Shown here piece after piece: positions 12,127 to 21,739 of a stretch of 64,000 nt of DNA. The first letter of the stretch is position 1, and each line of letters begins with the position of its first letter. The DNA lies in assembly GCF_030272615.1 (NCBI RefSeq), contig NC_081407.1, positions 436,886,230 through 436,950,229 of the forward strand. Direction: 5' to 3'. A program made the translations under genes and the position numbers. The DNA comes from Cryptomeria japonica. Its lineage: Eukaryota > Streptophyta > Pinopsida > Cupressales > Cupressaceae. The notes below the pieces were generated by a model that saw nothing but the letters and a program-made list of their open reading frames with translations, did not search any database and was not told the origin of the DNA.

Positions 12127-12135
12127 CTTATATAG
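12127..12135 (-). promoter_or_regulatory. Second (3') TATA box of the giant LTR
   Basis: CTATATAAG on the minus strand, within GGGCACTATATAAGCCC, identical in context to 46784-46792. It lies about 870 bp before the LTR end and is the likely promoter for the genomic transcript. Confidence 0.65.
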
Positions 12136-12198
12136 TGCCCTCAATACAATTCGATGGCTTAGATCAATTCGAGATCAATGGCCAAGATTCAACAATGA

Positions 12199-12216
12199 AA
12201 ACCCTAATTAGGGTTT
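12199..12216. promoter_or_regulatory. Palindromic telo-box upstream of the second TATA box
   Basis: AAACCCTAATTAGGGTTT is a perfect 18-bp palindrome made of two plant telo-boxes (AAACCCTAA). It recurs unchanged at 63411-63428 and with one change at 46703-46720, each time 60-80 bp from the TATA box. Confidence 0.65.
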
Positions 12217-12491
12217 GTTACAACCATTACATGACATTTAATGCTTGACCAATGATAAAATTGTATTGCTTGGACACATGTCCTCTCTAGAAAATTCCAC
12301 CAATGGATAGCTTGGGTAGGTACATCGGAGTTTGTGCCACCTTCCATGAGTTAGGTACATTGAATCTGGAAATGCTGAGGTGGACCACACTGACTGCAGA
12401 AGTGATGACTAGGATGCCACCTCGTCTGACACTTGTAACTTGGTAAATATTCAACTTGATGTTGTTGAGAAGCTAGCTTTAATTAATTCAT

Positions 12492-12733
12492 CTGGAACAA
12501 TCTGCTTCTTCAACGAACCCTTTGCTCTGACTTCTTGTGTCCCTGATGTGCAGGATGATGATGTACCTCGCCTTGGAATACTGGATTGGAGAAGTCGCCC
12601 TTGATGACGTTAGTCCAAAGAAGGTCGTCCTTGTCGATGCTAGGCTGGAGGAGGTCGCCCTTGTCCTTGCTTGATCATCCTTGGAGGAGACCGTCCTTGA
12701 TCTGGCTTGATTTTACAACTCCGGGATCTCCAT
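12492..12733 (-). pseudogene. Remnant of the LTR-encoded reading frame
   Basis: After the intron acceptor (TTTTGTGTAG, ending at 12741) an ATG at 12733 opens a frame with a stop at codon 7. It then continues for about 70 codons to a TGA, with residues DDQARTRATSSSLASTRTTF and later ILHIRDTRSQSKGFVEEAD. The giant LTR at 44175 encodes the matching EDQARIRATSPSLASTRMAF and ILHIKDKRS. Shared residues in two separate LTR copies suggest a once-real short protein. Its function is unknown, and both copies are broken. Confidence 0.55.
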
Positions 12734-12740
12734 TTGATGC

Positions 12741-12981
12741 CTACACAAAATATTAAAGTTAGTCTTTTGAGCATCAAACCTCAAAGCATGAAATTTAAGA
12801 CCTTTCAACGGTAAAACTTAAGATATTAATTTGAAAAAAGTCATGATAAATCAAGAACTACACATTTTCAAATTAATAATGAATGGAATTTGGATCTTCA
12901 AGACTTAGACTTTACAAAATTGCAATGGGATCATAATAAGTCTTGAATAAGAACTTCAAAAAATGATTCTTCATACCTTAC
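12741..12981 (-). other. Probable intron inside the giant LTR
   Basis: A CAAAG|GTAAGG donor (GT at 12981-12980) and a TTTTGTGTAG|G acceptor (AG at 12742-12741) delimit 241 bp of AT-rich sequence between the leader after the first TATA box and the ATG. The copy at 44175 has the same acceptor, but its donor region has changed. Confidence 0.5.
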
Positions 12982-13347
12982 CTTTGAGTATTTAAGTACA
13001 AAACCTTGAAAAATGAAGGAAGAGGACCGGATTTTGTTGGGCAAGATTTATAGTCCTTCCTTTGATGAAGTATGCCTCCTCTAGTTTGAAAAAGAATAAA
13101 CTCCACTAGCCTCTTCAAAAATCTGGAAATTCGCCTTCAAATGTCTTCAAAAAATCTGGAAATTATCCTCCAATCTAGCTAGAATTTCGCCTCCCCAATA
13201 GCTTTCAAGATGAATTTCACCCTCCACTAGCTTCTCCACACTTAGTAGAAATTCGCTCCACTCCTCTGGATTTCGCTCCTCAAATTGCTCTCCAATTTCG
13301 CACTTGAAAGGATGATTGAATGATTTGAATTGTGAAACAACACCTCC

Positions 13348-13356
13348 AATATATAG
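13348..13356 (-). promoter_or_regulatory. First (5') TATA box of the giant LTR
   Basis: On the minus strand GAGCGCTCTATATATTGGAG, identical in the copy at 45715-45734. It lies 1.2 kb upstream of the second TATA box, and a leader, intron and reading frame lie between the two. Confidence 0.6.
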
Positions 13357-13677
13357 AGCGCTCACCTTCTACATCTCTCCATAGGCCGACTTCGCAAAAT
13401 AGGCCAAAAAATAAATAAATTTGCAAAAACAAGAGGCCGACCTAATAAAATAATAAAACATGATACCTCAAGCACCCCATTTTCAATTTTAATTTAATAA
13501 AAATTAATTTTAAATGCCTTCACAATAAAAGTTCGATTTTTTTAAGGCCTAAAATCAATTTATTAAATGCCAATTTAATTTAATTTTTTCAAATATTTCG
13601 AAGTTGATGATTTTGGCATTTCATGCGATTTGGAGGATATTAACGCCCAAGTAGAAAATAGTGAATGCCAATAACTT

Positions 13678-14775
13678 CGCTCTAGTCCCTTGGAGAGGGA
13701 CAGGAGCGCCTTTTCACTTTTGTCCTCAATCCTTCATTTTTTAATTGCCAATTCACGTTGTGGGGCTAGCAATGATCCCTTTCGTCCCTTCAGTGCATGT
13801 TCAACTCGTTTTTTGCAAGGCAAAATTGATGTTCTAGAGATTTTCGCCCTGGTCCTCCAGTGAGGGACAGGAGCGCCTTTTGCATTTGGCCTAGGATCAT
13901 CAAGTTTTTGGAGTCAAACCTTTGTTCATCATGATTTAGAAGACCTTTCCAATCTTGCTCAACTTTGCCTTAGCATAATCTCGGAGGGAAATTGTTGATT
14001 TTATAAAAATCGCCCTGGTCCTTAGTGAGGGACAGGAGCACCTTTTGCATCCATTGTGCAAATTCTTGATCACATCCACCTCAAGACATTTTAAACATCA
14101 TTTCAAATTCGCGCCTTGGCTTAGATTTGTCCAAACTTGGCGAGAAGGACTGGATATTAGGTTTTTTGCCCTGGTCCCTTGGAGAGGGACAGGAGCGATT
14201 TTGCAAATCCAAGCTTATCCGTCCTTTGCTAGCCTTCCAAATTATATTCAATGGATAAATCATGTTTTCCTTGGTCTCTTCAAATCATAAAATTGTCTTG
14301 ATCCTGCAAGAACAATGCAAATTTGAAATTCAAGCTCCGGTCCTTCAGTGAGGGACAGGAGTGAATTTTGTCTTCTAGGCCAAAATGCTTCACTTTTCAC
14401 CATGAAATGTCTTGGCTAAGGAAGATATCATCTTGTTACACGCCATGAATAAGAGTTCAAGTCTAAGAAAGGTCTAAAAATGTGTATATAAAGAAAATCG
14501 CTCTGGTCCCTTGGTGAGGGACAGGAGCGCTTTTACCTTTGTAGACAAAAACTCCATCATTTCATTGTCCTTGATCAAGTCTGGATGCTCTATCATGTTC
14601 ATTTCGTCCTCCACCATGCCTTTGATGTTCCAATTTGACCAAACAAGGTCAGGAATGACTCAAATAAGCCTTTTCGCCCTGGACCCTTGGTGAGGGACAG
14701 GAGCGCTTTGCCTTGGTCCCTTGGAGAGGGACAGGAGCGAAATTCGCTCTAGATCCTCAGTGAAGGACAGGAGCG
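13678..14775 (-). repeat. Array of nine 31-bp hairpin-forming repeats in the giant LTR
   Basis: Nine copies begin near 13678, 13845, 14011, 14168, 14334, 14499, 14675, 14706 and 14745. Most are spaced about 165 bp. On the minus strand each has an arm CGCTCCTGTCCCT, a loop of about 5 bases and an arm AGGGACCAGGGCG, so 10-11 of 13 positions pair. The intervening sequence is not repeated to the same degree. See the finding on the compensatory change relative to 44679-45395. Confidence 0.85.
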
Positions 14776-15202
14776 AAATTTGACTTTTTGAACTCTCTAT
14801 CAGGATAATTTTTATGGAATATAAGATTTAAGTATAAGTTCTTATACTTTAAGTTAAATTCCATATATACTTTCAGGATGTTTGAGAGTGGTTTCAGACC
14901 TCCAGGAGTTATATTGCAAAATCTAGTTTTTTGAGGTTTTTAAGTTTCCAGACTTAGTCAAATTTCAGGATCAGGACATTCCAGACTTAGCCAAATTTTC
15001 AGGATCAGACTTAGCCAAATTTTCAGGATCAGGACTTCACTCCAGCAGGACCTGCTATCCTATTGATCTCCCCGACAGCACTCAAAAATGCAAAAGCCAA
15101 CTAACAAAACCCTAAAAGACCTAGAAAACAAACCCTAAAAAGCAAAAAAACAGGGGTCCCCATTTGCAATGGGGCGATGTGTGAAAACGTCACAACAGGT
15201 AT

Positions 15203-15491
15203 ATATTTGAATCTTTGATAGTATGATACTTCATCATTGATCAATGATAGTGATAAAGATAATATTAATTGTCAAATTGCTAGTTCAAAATTTCAATATC
15301 ATGTCATATATCATATATGTCCAAGACACAAGAGTAGATTCAATTTTCGAATGACATCATTACAATTCGAAAATTTGAAAATAATAAAATAAAAAATCTG
15401 TATCTTGGTCTTCAATCTTCATTGAAAGCATATCTAGATTAAAGTCGTCACTTGGTTCGGCATCATTTGAACCACAAGCTAATAGATTGCC
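15203..15491 (-). pseudogene. hAT transposon C-terminal end and 3' flank (first copy)
   Basis: On the minus strand 15491 to about 15334 matches the last codons of hAT transposases at 19.7 kb and 61.8 kb (an acidic tail including ACGSNDAEPSDDFNLDML). The 3' flank to 15203 matches 61600-61740. It is cut off by the Gypsy LTR starting at 15492 and by the giant solo LTR ending at 15197. Confidence 0.75.
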
Positions 15492-16095
15492 TGATAAGAT
15501 TCTTACATATAATAATAGATATAATATATTGCAGAAGATAGATATCACACAACACGAGATGTTCATGGGCCAAGATGCCATAATATCCAATATATGTAAA
15601 AGTAAACTAAACCCTTGAGGTAGGGTAACACCATACAATAGCCCTTAAGGAAGAAGCCACTCTGTGTTATATCTCCAAGAGATCCCAAATACATTATCGT
15701 ACTTCACATAAATATATAATGGAAGGGTAATTCTGTGATAACCCTACCTCACCACATTATGTAAGCCTTTTAAAACACAAATAATGAGCGAATCAATTAT
15801 TAATGATGTAATTTATCAAATAGTGTTAATACACTAAAAAGGAAATACAACTAATAAATTACTAGAGAAGAATAATTAAATATATTTAATTGATTTAATA
15901 TAATTGATATGTTTAAATTATGTTAAGTGGGAACTAGGAATCATTTTTATTTAATAATTAAAAGTTAATGTATTTTTATTATATTAAATATATTTACATT
16001 TAAGTAAATATGTTTTATGTATGTATGTGGAGTGTGGACCCACAACCCCCACACCCCCCCCGCGGGAAGTGATGGGACGGGAAGCTGCAGCCCAG

Positions 16096-16155
16096 GCTGC
16101 GACTACTGTCACACCCCTCCCCTCGGAAGGGAAGTGGTGTGACGGTAGTCGCAGC
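16096..16155. repeat. 20-bp inverted repeat with 20-base loop
   Basis: The arms GCTGCGACTACTGTCACACC (16096-16115) and its near-perfect complement (16136-16155) pair at 19 of 20 positions. Partial extra copies of the GGCTGCGAC motif follow at about 16160-16180. Confidence 0.85.
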
Positions 16156-16941
16156 CTTGGCTGCGACCCGTCACATCCCTTCCCACGGAAGGGTCCCCGT
16201 GGAGAGACACACACAGGTATTAAACCCAAACTAATCCATAGGGGTCAAGGGAGAAAAAAGGAGACAAGGTGGGAGGAAAAGAGGACTGCGGCACTACAGA
16301 TTGGAGATCAGACTGCGGGTGCAGACAGGTAAGAGGTCATAGAATGTATGAATCAATAGATATAGGTAATAATATTTAATATATATATTAATGAACATAA
16401 TGAATAGTTAATATATATAAAAATAAATAATGAACATCTGAATACATATGTAAATGAAAGGTTCGTAGATGTTAAGGAATGTGTATAAACATAAGTAGTA
16501 AATACATATCAATGAATAGTAGGAATATTTGTTAAGGAATAAATGTGAATATTGGTTAACGAACATTTTTTTATATGTTGGGGAATACATGTTAAATCAA
16601 GAATATGTACATGTGGATTATGGAATAGGAAAATGGTAATAAAATGCAAAAAATGTATTATAAATGTAATCACATGTTGGAGGCTATAGGGAGGAAACTC
16701 CCTTAGTCTAAGGGAGGGATTATGATAATCCCTAGGGCAGTATATATACTGAACATCTATATGCATATGTATGGCTTGATTGACTAAGTTCAACCAAGAA
16801 GAGACAGATCTGGCCGGTCCCCTCTGAAGACTTGGATGATGAGGTGCATCACCCAAGGCAAGGAATTAACATAGGGTCTTCCTTGGATGGCTTGGGTGTA
16901 AGAAAGACAAGAATCGAATTAACCTTTGATTTCACTGATGG

Positions 16942-17026
16942 CTTGGATGTAAGAAATTACATCCAAGACAGGAATCGAATTCATCTTCGATCTCCTGGAG
17001 GGCTTGGAACCAAGATGGGTTCCAAG
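16942..17026. repeat. Two consecutive perfect small hairpins
   Basis: 16942-16967 is CTTGGATGTAA, loop GAAA, then the exact complement. 17003-17026 is CTTGGAACC, a 6-base loop, then the exact complement. They sit in a degenerate unit of about 60 bp that also includes GAATCGAATT. Confidence 0.75.
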
Positions 17027-17465
17027 AAGGCGAGCCTCACCGCTGCCTAAGGACATATCTCCGTATGGCATTCGTATCCTTTTTATTAGATGAGAATTGT
17101 GATTATGTTAATTAAGTATTTTTAAGTTAATTTGCAAAGTAGATTAGTTATATATGTATATATTTGTTGTATTCTAACAATCTGTTTTACAGGATAGTGA
17201 TCTCTAACTAGTAGGGACATTACAAATTCCTATACAAAGCCTACTCAACTCCTAATATAATTAATTACACAAATTATGCACATGAGCCAATATAACTTAA
17301 GAGATGTGTGCCACATGTTGGCATCACTATCCACCTAAGAAACATTATAATATCATACCCCTAGTTATAAACATGCTATCCCTCCTTGACATGTTCCATA
17401 CTCGAAACATGAGAAGAAGCCAAAGAGTCTGATTGTCGTAAATTATTGCAAATATGATGCCATGA

Positions 17466-17753
17466 TCAATCATCTAACAATTCATAGTTGATCCTTTTTT
17501 TATAATGTTTGGATCCCATCCTTGAGCCATAATTTATTGCACCGATTTGATTCGATTTCGTATCATAGGAAACTCTCCTTTGCTTCCATGAGTAGGCATT
17601 ACTTTTGTGATACCATTGATTGTTGTAATTGTTCCTTTGATTCCATGTAGTTCCATGGTGATTTGCTTGTTGATTTCTTGTACTACCATTCCTCCATGAT
17701 TCTTGCCTCTCACAATGATGTGGATGCCTATATACTAAACACTTTGCTACCAC
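17466..17753 (-). pseudogene. Unrecognised frame of the Gypsy interior
   Basis: An open minus-strand frame of 95 codons, rich in Asn, Gln, Tyr and Arg, downstream of the protease remnant. The composition resembles a nucleocapsid region, but I see no zinc knuckle and cannot assign it. Confidence 0.3.
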
Positions 17754-17951
17754 TGGAACCTCTTTGATTCTTCACCATTTTTTGCCACTTTTTTAAGTGA
17801 GTTTGTAGTAGAATTATTTATCTGTTCCTTGTTCTCAACATCTTTATCCTCTTTCTTTTCCTCTAATTCATTGTTGCGATCTTCATGAGATTTCTGAGCT
17901 TTCTCTTCCTTGACTTTCCTTTAGACTTCTTTATGTGTAATATCTTGTAAT

Positions 17952-18257
17952 TTAATTTCTTTTCCTCCTATAGCAAAGCTTTGTGAACTTATTTTGCACA
18001 TTATAATTTATTGTTGCCAAATATTCTACCCAAGGATAACCAAGAACAATATCTATTTCATCCAAATCCAAAGGATGAAAGTCTGAATGCAAAACACATT
18101 TCTCCATAGAGAGATTTAGATCATTAATTTGAATATCCATACCTAATATTTGACAACCCTTGATGTACTTTGTTTGTACATGTATCTTATTTGCTAATTC
18201 CCTATTGATGAAGTTATACTTGTTGCAAGAGTTTATAGAGACAATAAATTTTTCCAT
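17952..18257 (-). pseudogene. Retroviral-like aspartic protease remnant (Gypsy type)
   Basis: About 100 residues on the minus strand. The order YNFINRELANKI, then a central part, then DEIDIVLGYPWVEYLATINY matches the Gypsy protease region, where a DSG..HNFI flap start and a VLGMDWL-like strand are expected. The catalytic Asp-Ser-Gly is changed to Asn-Ser-Cys, so the protein is inactive. It would have processed the gag-pol polyprotein. Confidence 0.75.
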
Positions 18258-18339
18258 TTGAATGCATCCATTAAAAAGAAAAATTGAATCTTCCTTTCTT
18301 GGAGCTAAAGTGCATGAATCTATATCATCTCCTTCTCCA

Positions 18340-18690
18340 TTTTCTTTTACTTTCTCCTCATCTTCTTCATTTTCTTCCTCCTTTTCTTCCTTTTCTTCTT
18401 TATCTTCATCCTCATCTTCTTCATTTCCTTCCTCCTCATCTTCCTTTTCTTATTTATCTTCTTCTTCCTCTTCTTTATTTTCCTCCTTGCTCTTCTTCAT
18501 TTTCTTCCTCCTCTTCTTCCTCTTCTTTATTTTCCTCCTCTTCTTCCTCTTCTCCATTTACGTCCTCCTTTTCTTTGTCTTTATTTTCTTTCTCTTCTTC
18601 TTTTGAAGCCCATCTATCTAAAAAAAACTTGTTCGAGTTCATCCAAAAAAGAAACATTCTTATCCAAAGGTCTATACTATTAAACAACAT
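18340..18690 (-). repeat. Purine-rich, Glu/Lys-coding low-complexity tract
   Basis: The plus strand is almost pure TCTTCC/TTCTTC. Read on the minus strand it codes long runs of Glu with Lys and Asn, upstream of the protease in the Gypsy element. The plus-strand Ser/Phe-rich frames over the same bases are artefacts of this repeat. Confidence 0.75.
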
Positions 18691-19188
18691 TCAAACCAAT
18701 ATTTCCATATTATACGTTTACCAAAGTCTATTTTATATTTGTACCACCATTCTAATATATCTCCACTTCCATCAAAATTACGACAATCCATTGAGGCTAG
18801 GTTTAAGAAAAAATGCTTTCAATAGATAACTATTCTATCAAGCCTAGTTGATCCAACCAAAACATAATGTAATCGGCTTTAATTTAAAAAATAAATTAAA
18901 AAAATAGACCCCTATTGCAATTTCATAAGCTTTCTAGAAATGTGAAAAAACAAAAATATTTCTTGATTTGCAACCCAGAAGGCAAATTTATGAGAAATCA
19001 TGAAATTGCAATAACTCGCAAAACATTAATGATAAAAACCTGATTTTTGGACTCTAGCTTCCTTATATGATCCTCTAAATTCAGTAAGAAAACTGCTAAA
19101 AAATTCGCAACCATTTGAAAATTATAGGCAAATCTTCAAAAACTAGGGTGTTGTCTACTTTTGCCCAAATCATAGCTCTAATACCACT

Positions 19189-19616
19189 TGATAAGATCCA
19201 CACATATAATAATAGAAATAATATAGTGCAAAACACAGTTATCACACAACACGAGATGTTTGTGGTTCAAGATGCCCTAATATCCAATATATGAAAAAGT
19301 ACAGTAAACCCTCGAGGGAGGGTAACACCATACAATACTGCTTAAGGAAGAAGCCATTCCACTCTATATCTCCAAGAGGTCCCAAATACAATATCATACA
19401 TCACACACATCCCCTTACAATGAAAATTGCCTTCCTATATATATATATATATCTCCTAAATACAATGGAACGATAAATCCTAAAGAAGACGTACTCAACT
19501 CTTGATATAATTAATTACACATTATGCACATGACCCAATGTAACTAACTTAAGAGAGTGTGTGCCACATGGCATCTCCATCCACCTAAATACCTTATAAT
19601 ATCATATCTCTAGTTG
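19189..19616 (-). mobile_element. 5' (right-hand) LTR of the minus-strand Gypsy element
   Basis: Homologous to 15492-15733 plus 17230-17373. On the minus strand it ends at 19189 next to the primer binding site. Its outer end stops at CTAGTTG, lacking the final ATAACA seen in the partner. It includes a (TA)n tract at 19437-19451. Confidence 0.8.
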
Positions 19617-20252
19617 AGTAGATTCAAATGAAAATCATTACAATTAAAAAATTTAAAAGTAATAAAATTAAAAATCTGTATCTTGGTCTTCAATATTCAT
19701 TGAGAGCACCTAGATTGAAGTCATCACTTAGTTCGATATCATTTGAACCACAAGCTAATGGATTGCCACTCCCACTAGGTACATCATGTGTAGGAGCCTC
19801 GTCATCATCTACATTGAATCTAGCAAGCTCTACAATAGGTGCATTAAAGTTGGCACAATCAAGTGTCATATCCCAATTCTTTGTTGCCCTTTCCTTGTAG
19901 TCAACTTTCTTATGTGACAGGAGACGCAAGTTAGAATGGATATAGACCAAATCTTTTCTTCTTTTGCAGCCAACTACTTACAGTTTACTGAGTGGATAAA
20001 GGAGTATGTAATCCAATTTTGTTCAACCAAAGAACTTGCAACTTGTTGAAATTGGAGGGAAAGTCGATACAACTTCAAAATAAAAAATGCTTACTTATGA
20101 TAAATCTTGCCTACGGAGGTACCACCATGTACGAGCATCTTCTTTGGATTGGTCTCGAAGAGCACAAATACTATGATCCCATCCTAAGATGTAGTTGCCA
20201 AATTCTTTCTTAACATTACACCACTTTTGGATCTAAGAAGATTCTTTGGAAT
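19617..20252 (-). pseudogene. hAT transposase C-terminal region (second copy)
   Basis: The minus-strand frame at 19690-19950 has VYIHSNLRLLSHKK and KNWDMTLDCANF, then an acidic tail. These match the C-terminus of the hAT transposase at 61.8-62.1 kb. Upstream (20000-20250) is the degraded coding sequence before the dimerisation domain. It is interrupted at 20252 by the LTR element with GGAAT duplications and resumes at 23071. Confidence 0.75.
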
Positions 20253-21323
20253 TGTAATATGCCTACATAAATATTGATATATAGTCAATTATCTTATTTC
20301 TCATCTTATTAATGTATTTCTTATATAACCAATTTCTATCTTATATTCTTGTATAATCAATATCTAAATATTAATTTATCAACAATATTTAATATTTAAT
20401 ATTACTTTCTAATCAATAATTATTAATATTAAATAATATAATAAATAAATCCCAAGTATTGAAGTGCTGTTTGAAAAGGCACGATTCCATTAATTCTTAG
20501 CAACAGCTTATTAAGAAACTCGTGATGACGGAAGGGGATGCAAGGAAAGGGTGTTGACTAAGAGCCACGTCCTTGCACACAAGACCATTGAAAAAGGTTA
20601 TAAGGATAGGATTCCCAGGGGGAAGAAGGCATCGAATGATAAGGAAAGAAAATAGAGATCGGTGGATATAAGCAGATTGTTGTATCTTGCTGCCATCGGT
20701 ATGTTTTATTCATAAATTGTTATAGTATCGAGGCTTCTTTCTGAGAACTGTTCTGCAATTATATATTTATAATAATGTCTGAAAAATAAATGAATATATA
20801 TATATGTCTTAATTAGAAAAAATAATAATATTAGATTGTAAATCAGAAAGAACTCTTAAGGTAATAAACATTATCTGTATATACTAGTCATTCTTGCTGC
20901 TATTATCAGTATTTATGAAGACAGGGATGAGGTGTTCCAAAGAGGGGCAGTCTAAATCCAAGCAATAGGTTAAGTCCCAAGATAGGGTGGGGATCAGCAA
21001 CCCATAAGCCTTGAGGGTATAGACCCAAGATAGGTAAGGGCTTGGATTTGTAAACTTTGAGGGAACCTATTCTAGTTGGTCTCTAAGCGCTTTGGTAACA
21101 TACATAGACCCTTCTCCCTTAAACTGAAGTAGTAGTAGGGTTTGATATCTATATTAAGAACTATGAATAATGAATTTAATTATCTAATGAGGAAGATAAA
21201 TAAGCACTTCTTAATAACTAATAAGTTGAAGAATATCAATGACTGGTTCTCATGATTAGTCTCTCAATCAATTTTAGTATATTGAAATAGGTAAATTATG
21301 TTAATCGGGTAGGGGACATTACA
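20253..21323 (+). mobile_element. Left LTR of the non-autonomous element
   Basis: 1071 bp, very similar to the right LTR except for a segment duplicated in the right copy. Confidence 0.93.
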
Positions 21324-21739
21324 AATGGTATCAAAGCCTTGATCTTGCCATCCTGCAGGGTAAGGCTAAAATAATGAATGCATTCTAGCCAATAAGAAGG
21401 GTCTAACAATGAGTATGTTCACGTGTATACTCCGTGTATGCTCTGTGTCTTCATATATCCATGTGTATGCCTCTGTGTTTGGCTCTATATTTTTAGTTAA
21501 TCTAGAATATGAATAACAAGAGTGAACCAAAGGGGATATGAAGGTCATAGATGTGTGTCACCTTTCTCACTTTTGTTTGTCTCAAGGAAGCAACTAAACA
21601 TAGTTCTTACGATTACAATTGATGAGAGAAAATTCTTCTTAAGATTACAAATCAGTTAGAGTTAGTAAGGAACCTTTACATTAAGAAAATTTAGTGACTG
21701 ATCATTGCTTGAGGACAAGCAATTTTGGGAGGGAAGGAC

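Larger units (their letters stand above)
11253..15197 (-). mobile_element. Giant solo LTR, 3945 bp, target duplication GGTAT
   Basis: On the minus strand it runs from TGTTGTGACG at 15197 to the family end at 11253 (ACGTCAATA, one base off the usual ACGTCAACA). Exact GGTAT copies lie at 11248-11252 and 15198-15202. No interior or second LTR remains, so it is a solo LTR from LTR-LTR recombination. From its 5' end it holds a hairpin-repeat array (14775-13678), a TATA box (13356-13348), a leader with a GTAAGG donor (12981), an acceptor (12741), an ATG frame, a palindromic telo-box (12216-12199), a second TATA box (12135-12127) and R-U5. It is homologous throughout to 44175-47658. It inserted next to the 3' flank of a hAT element. 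Confidence 0.93.
15734..17224 (+). mobile_element. Solo LTR, 1491 bp, target duplication AATTC
   Basis: It begins TGTGATAACCCTAC, ends GTAGGGACATTACA and is flanked by exact AATTC copies (15729-15733 and 17225-17229). It sits inside the left LTR of the Gypsy element, whose sequence resumes in register afterwards. Its termini resemble those of the LTRs at 20253 and 29741. It contains a strong GC-rich inverted repeat (16096-16155) and two small perfect hairpins (16942-17026). Orientation is inferred from the shared end and is less sure than the borders. Confidence 0.9.
15492..19616 (-). mobile_element. Minus-strand Gypsy-like element with gag/protease only
   Basis: The left LTR (15492-17373, containing a nested solo LTR) and the right LTR (19189-19616) share the same series of blocks. 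On the minus strand the right LTR ends in TTATCA and is followed by AGTGGTATTAGAGC (19187-19174), a tRNA-Met type primer binding site. A GGAGGGATAG purine tract precedes the left LTR. Without the nested insertion the LTRs are about 390-430 bp. The interior is only 1.8 kb, with a protease and Glu-rich frames but no RT or integrase, so it is deleted or non-autonomous. The right LTR is missing its last bases and no 5-bp target duplication is seen. Confidence 0.8.

Noticed and set aside
18262-18829. Long Ser/Phe/Leu-rich plus-strand frames
   Set aside because: They are a reading of the TTCTTC low-complexity tract; the minus strand gives a Glu-rich region within a Gypsy gag-protease context.
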